Assembly (NCBI GenBank): GCA_028681335.1
Contig: JAQUIT010000001.1
Coordinates: forward strand, 372,001 to 436,000
DNA length: 64,000 nt
Reading direction: 5' to 3'
Origin: Desulfuromonadaceae bacterium
Lineage (GTDB): Bacteria > Desulfobacterota > Desulfuromonadia > Geobacterales > Pseudopelobacteraceae
Shown: piece after piece, positions 60,368 through 64,000 of the stretch
Numbering within the stretch: position 1 is the stretch's first letter
How the letters are laid out: each line of letters opens with the position of its first letter
Notes under the pieces: generated by a model
The model's input: only the letters and a program-made list of their open reading frames with translations
What the model was told of the DNA's origin: nothing
Databases searched by the model: none
Position numbers and translations under genes: made by a program

Positions 60368-61507
60368 TCAAAATGAGACGCTATTCAGGATTTCTGTGTC
60401 ATCTAAATCATCTGCGAACAATTCAACTTCCAGCGGGTACTCTTCTGCCAGTAACGTATCAAAAGTTGGAAGGTTGCGTAGTATGAGAATTTTTAAAATT
60501 ATGGATTTGAGAACGCTCTTTTGATATTCGTCACAGTTTCTGAAAAACATCCTGATAAGGGCTTCGATAGACTCCATCGGATCGCCCTTTATCTCGGTGA
60601 TATTTCCGTCACTAGCCAGGGTAAATATGGCCGGATAACTGCCGTCTGCATGAAACATTCTCATGGTTTTTGTAACACTCTCTTCTCCTAGAGCCTTTCT
60701 TACCGTCGCAATAATCTCATTCAGTCCGGCAATCATCTCCGGCATAATCTTGTCGAACGTCGTGATAATATCAAGTCCGACTTGAAGATTTTCCATCATA
60801 TCAAGGAAAAATGGTATGTCCTCCCCCTGGATAATCCCGCCGTGCTGCGGTGCAATCATCAGCGGTGCCGGTTGCAGTTCACGAATCCGCTGGACTGCAA
60901 GTCGTATGGCTTCGTTACTCGGCATGTAGAGTTGGTGGAATGCCTTAATGCCAGGCCAGTTAGCGCGGGTTGCAAACAGCTGTGTGGCAGCAATTCCACC
61001 CATGAAATCACCGGAGAAAAGTATCCTTGAGTTCAGGTCGTATAACATGCAGGCGCCACGGAAATGACAAAAAGGAGTTGGAATAAATTGGATTTTATGG
61101 CCGGTAGGCATGACGATTCTCAGGTTTTTGAAGCGCTCAACCGCCCGGAATTTTGTGGCGTCGAGCCCGGAGAGGCAGACGAGGCGCCATGTATCCTCGG
61201 TAGCCAGCATAAGCATATGAGGGTTTGATCTGGCTAGAAACGGTGCGTTACCAACTACATCCGGATCCTGATGGTTCATGAAAACGGCATTTACTTTAGA
61301 TACTGAGCCCAGCACTTCAGTGACTTTATGAATTAAAACATCCACGTCAACGACGGGGCCCGGATCGATAACCAAGGAATTATTTTTTCCGGAACCGTTA
61401 TAGCAGAGCAGGTATGAGTTTCTGCTTAAAAAAGTTTTCGTACCGTTGCCAACCCAATGAATGCCATCACTAATTTCAACTGCCTTCGTGAGATCGTATT
61501 GTTGCAT
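60368..61507 (-). CDS. ODP-type metallo-beta-lactamase-fold di-iron protein
   Basis: Oxygen-binding di-iron (ODP) domain like that of flavodiiron proteins, without the flavodoxin partner. The 379 residues show ligands FMNHQDPDVVG (the usual HxExDH reads H-Q-D-P-D-V, so one histidine is replaced by Val and Glu by Asp), HFRG, SGDFMGG and PQHGG. The altered site suggests O2 sensing rather than fast O2/NO reduction. A C-terminal helical part (about 255-379) replaces flavodoxin. GAGGAAGAAG precedes the ATG. Confidence 0.78.
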   Translation of the reverse strand: MQQYDLTKAVEISDGIHWVGNGTKTFLSRNSYLLCYNGSGKNNSLVIDPGPVVDVDVLIHKVTEVLGSVSKVNAVFMNHQDPDVVGNAPFLARSNPHMLMLATEDTWRLVCLSGLDATKFRAVERFKNLRIVMPTGHKIQFIPTPFCHFRGACMLYDLNSRILFSGDFMGGIAATQLFATRANWPGIKAFHQLYMPSNEAIRLAVQRIRELQPAPLMIAPQHGGIIQGEDIPFFLDMMENLQVGLDIITTFDKIMPEMIAGLNEIIATVRKALGEESVTKTMRMFHADGSYPAIFTLASDGNITEIKGDPMESIEALIRMFFRNCDEYQKSVLKSIILKILILRNLPTFDTLLAEEYPLEVELFADDLDDTEILNSVSF

Positions 61508-61773
61508 CTTCTTCCTCTATCGTTAAAATTATTATTGGATGCAGTGTTAGCTTAAATTTACGTCATTGTCCAGCTTCCAGGCTCAGATACAAACCAATGT
61601 GTTATGGGTGGAGAGGTAAGGAGTTTATCGAAACCGGAGAAAAAATTGGCGAGTCGAGACGGAACCGGTCGGCTCCGTCTCGTGCATATATGGTGACAGG
61701 TTGTTTATCGTATGTATCAAGTGCGTGTGGCATTCTCTGCCAATAATCAACCTTCCGTCCTGTTGACGGCAAT
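61508..61773 (-). other. Gap with a near-palindromic hairpin
   Basis: No gene seen. GAGACGGA (61656-61663) and TCCGTCTC (61674-61681) form a 26-base near-palindrome downstream of the Ycf46-like gene on the minus strand, followed after a few bases by a T-run (A-run around 61640-61645). It may be that gene's terminator. Confidence 0.5.
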
Positions 61774-63264
61774 CTATTTTCCGGATGCGGGGACAGCCCG
61801 TTTAAAGGCCCATGCCTCAATCTTCTTGATCTGTTCGGCCATGGTAACGGAAAGCGGCACCGTCCGACTGATCATGGCGATCAGATCCTGTTGCGTCATG
61901 GGGCGCTGATCGGCATGTGCCTCAAATACCGCCGAATTGACCGCCTGCTCGATCTCGGCCCCGGAAAAGCCCTTGCTCGATCCCGCCAGGAGTGATCTGT
62001 CGATGGCATCACAATCCACATTCACCTTTGCCAGATGAATGTGGAAAATTTGCTCGCGCGCCGCCGTATCAGGCAGCCCGACATAGAAAATCTCGTCAAA
62101 ACGTCCTTTGCGCAGCACTTCGGCCGGGAGCAGCTCAATGGCGTTAGCCGTGGCGGCGACAAACACCGGTGCCTTTTTCTCCTGCATCCAGGTCAGAAAC
62201 GATCCGAGCACACGGGACGCCGCGCCTCCTTCCGATTTGAAACCATGGGTTGTAATGCCTGACTCTATTTCATCGATCCAGAGTACGCAGGGTGCCACCG
62301 CCTCCGCCGTCGTGAATGCCATGTGCAGGCTCGCCTCGGGCGTGCCGAACAGGCCGCCATAAACGGTGGACATATCGAGGCGTATCAGCGGTAACCGCCA
62401 TTCCGCTGCAATGGCCTTGACGAACAGCGATTTGCCGCACCCAGCTATCCCCATCACCAGTACGCCTCTGGGGAGTCCCACGCCCGCAGAAATATTGTCC
62501 AGCCCGAAGGCGTTTTTGCGCCGCTCCAGCCACTGCTTGAGGTTTTCCATACCGCCAAGCTCGTTGTAGCCGGCCACATCAACAACCAGTTCCATGATGC
62601 CGCTCTGCTGAATAATTCGCCGCTTCGTTTCCAGCAGTGCCGCGACCGGATTTGTGTCGTCACCCCTGTCTGTCAGCCGCAACAGTCGCACCGCCCGTTC
62701 CAGATCACTCAGATCCAGGCCTCTGGCGGCCAGTGCCAGGCTGTCAAACAGCGCCGGGTCAGCATGGCACGCTTTGGCCAGCGCCGGATCAACTTTCACC
62801 ATCTGCTTCAGGGCCACCTTGATTTCGTCAACGTCAGGCAGTCCCTGTGTCACGATGGTCACGTTCTCCCTGAGGCGCGGCGGCACCCACTCCTCATCCC
62901 CCAGAATAAAGGTCACCTTCCGTTTTCCGCTCGAGGCGCCGGCGAGATCCTTTAATTTTCTTACCAGAACCGGGTTGTCCCGCCAGAACCAGTGTATATC
63001 TTTCAGAATCAACACGCAGGGGCCTGATAACGCCATGACGTAATCCAGCGCTTTCAGCGGATCCACCGTCTCCGGCAGTACGGCACTACCCTGTTTCAGG
63101 CCGGTGGTGCAGGTCCAGACATAGGGCGTGCCTATCCCTTCAAAGCGAGCTGTCGTCTGGGTCAGGATCCGTTCGCAGCGTTGCTCATTGCCGCTAATGA
63201 CATAAAAGAAAGTCGTGCCGACACTTATTAAGCGTATGAGCTGCTGCTGTGTCAGGTTTTCCAT
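61774..63264 (-). CDS. Ycf46-like AAA ATPase
   Basis: The 496 residues have a poorly conserved N-terminal P-loop-like domain (about 1-220) and one well-conserved AAA module: Walker A GIAGCGKS, Walker [11 protein letters not shown], the SRH segment [28 protein letters not shown] and a C-terminal lid. The pattern matches Ycf46, of uncertain function and often linked to CO2/bicarbonate or stress roles in cyanobacteria. GAGGAGAAATA precedes the ATG. Confidence 0.82.
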   Translation of the reverse strand: MENLTQQQLIRLISVGTTFFYVISGNEQRCERILTQTTARFEGIGTPYVWTCTTGLKQGSAVLPETVDPLKALDYVMALSGPCVLILKDIHWFWRDNPVLVRKLKDLAGASSGKRKVTFILGDEEWVPPRLRENVTIVTQGLPDVDEIKVALKQMVKVDPALAKACHADPALFDSLALAARGLDLSDLERAVRLLRLTDRGDDTNPVAALLETKRRIIQQSGIMELVVDVAGYNELGGMENLKQWLERRKNAFGLDNISAGVGLPRGVLVMGIAGCGKSLFVKAIAAEWRLPLIRLDMSTVYGGLFGTPEASLHMAFTTAEAVAPCVLWIDEIESGITTHGFKSEGGAASRVLGSFLTWMQEKKAPVFVAATANAIELLPAEVLRKGRFDEIFYVGLPDTAAREQIFHIHLAKVNVDCDAIDRSLLAGSSKGFSGAEIEQAVNSAVFEAHADQRPMTQQDLIAMISRTVPLSVTMAEQIKKIEAWAFKRAVPASGK

Positions 63265-63313
63265 TATTTCTCCTCAAGTTAGTGCCTCATGCCGCAAGTG
63301 TATCACAATCTGG

Positions 63314-64000
63314 TCATCTTCTCAGCTTTACCCGGTAGATTTCATCCAGCGCTCTTCCGCGTCTCTCCCAACTGTGCTGCTGTTCAACCTGCGCAAGCCC
63401 CAGAGCACGCAAACGACTTCGCTCTTCTCTGTTGGCCGCCAGCCAGGACAGCTTTGCGGCCAGGTCGCTGCATTCGCCATATTCCGCATAGACTCCGGCC
63501 TCTCCCAGCATCTCTTTATTGCCAGGCGTATCAAAAGCAACTGTTGGCAGTCCGCAGGCCAGGTAGTTGAGCAGTTGGCTGTTGGCCCCGGTGAGGGATA
63601 TTGCCGGCGACACACCAAAATCACCTGCTGCAAGGTAGAGTGGGAGTTCCTTGTAGTTAATCGTGCCGGTGAACATAACCATCCGTTCTATGCCGAGGTC
63701 ACGCGCCATGGTCCGGTAGACTTCATAACCACCTCCCATGATCATGAAGCGGAGCGGGCTCTCGATGGATTGAAGTTGAACAATGGCCGAGAGCAGGGTG
63801 TCGATGCCATGGGCCCGGCTGAGGGCCCCGGCATACACCACCAGCGGCACAGTGGGCGGAATCTTCAGCTTGGCACGTGTTTCTGTACGCGGCCCCGGTC
63901 GGAACAGTGCCGTATTGACGCCGTCAATCATCGGGTAGATCGAATTCTTATCAACGCCGCACTGCGTGACCAGGTCTTGCGCCAGCGCGGTGGAGCTGGT
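63314..64000 (-). CDS. Glycosyltransferase family 4-type protein, truncated by window edge
   Basis: C-terminal Rossmann half of a GT-B glycosyltransferase. The frame stays open from 64000 (reading toward ...VDKNSIYPMIDGVNTALFRPG, the classic GT4 linker) and continues with LVVYAGALSRAHGIDTLLSAI, FMIMGGGYEVY, the nucleotide-sugar motif ISLTGANSQLLNYLACGLP and a C-terminal helix. The N-terminal acceptor half lies outside the window. It probably acts in envelope polysaccharide synthesis; the donor is unknown. Confidence 0.85.
   Translation of the reverse strand, partial: TSSTALAQDLVTQCGVDKNSIYPMIDGVNTALFRPGPRTETRAKLKIPPTVPLVVYAGALSRAHGIDTLLSAIVQLQSIESPLRFMIMGGGYEVYRTMARDLGIERMVMFTGTINYKELPLYLAAGDFGVSPAISLTGANSQLLNYLACGLPTVAFDTPGNKEMLGEAGVYAEYGECSDLAAKLSWLAANREERSRLRALGLAQVEQQHSWERRGRALDEIYRVKLRR

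Overview
The window looks like chromosome from an anaerobic Desulfuromonadota bacterium of the Geobacter type. This is inferred from gene content, since no search was run. The signs are a c-type cytochrome, a one-chain pyruvate:ferredoxin oxidoreductase, a ubiX/ubiA/ubiD-like quinone cluster, DcuB fumarate/succinate exchange behind a sigma-54 promoter, a hemerythrin/iron-sulfur stress trio and ODP-type oxygen chemistry.

Layout. Bases 1-7,900 hold a cytochrome, an FKBP isomerase, GreB, a PAS protein, a three-gene hemerythrin operon, a flavoprotein, poly(A) polymerase and a glycosyltransferase. Bases 8,030-17,220 (minus strand) hold quinone-type genes, a carotenoid oxygenase with a small upstream gene, glycogen synthase, transaldolase and folK. 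Bases 17,300-24,290 hold PFOR, recR, ybaB, dnaX, the SRP RNA and tRNA-Ser(GGA), with a candidate structured leader RNA before recR. A nucleoside phosphorylase and a CruF-like carotenoid gene follow.

Bases 26,137-38,079 are a six-gene minus-strand operon of exported proteins that I do not recognise as any described system. Two paralogous Ig-like proteins (A2, A1), two paralogous proteins of about 1,150-1,180 residues (B2, B1) and a small lipoprotein (C) all carry the same NTF2-like module. In the middle sits a predicted outer-membrane beta-barrel. The order is A2-B2-barrel-A1-B1-C. This is the best candidate for an undescribed system.

Bases 40,443-58,146 are an apparently intact 17.7-kb Tn7-like transposon with 24-bp terminal inverted repeats, a perfect 5-bp target duplication (TAATT) and repeated transposase-site-like motifs at both ends. 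It encodes a TnsA-TnsB fusion, TnsC and one TniQ. It carries a split type I restriction-modification locus (hsdM-hsdS, five other genes, hsdR) and a HAD phosphatase. No CRISPR array or cas gene was seen. It inserted just upstream of a four-site operator array and sigma-54 promoter that probably control dcuB, in a divergent intergenic region shared with an amidohydrolase gene.

Bases 58,227-64,000 return to chromosomal genes: amidohydrolase, glycine-zipper protein, CAP-domain protein, ODP-type metallo-beta-lactamase-fold protein, Ycf46-like AAA ATPase and a glycosyltransferase cut by the window edge.
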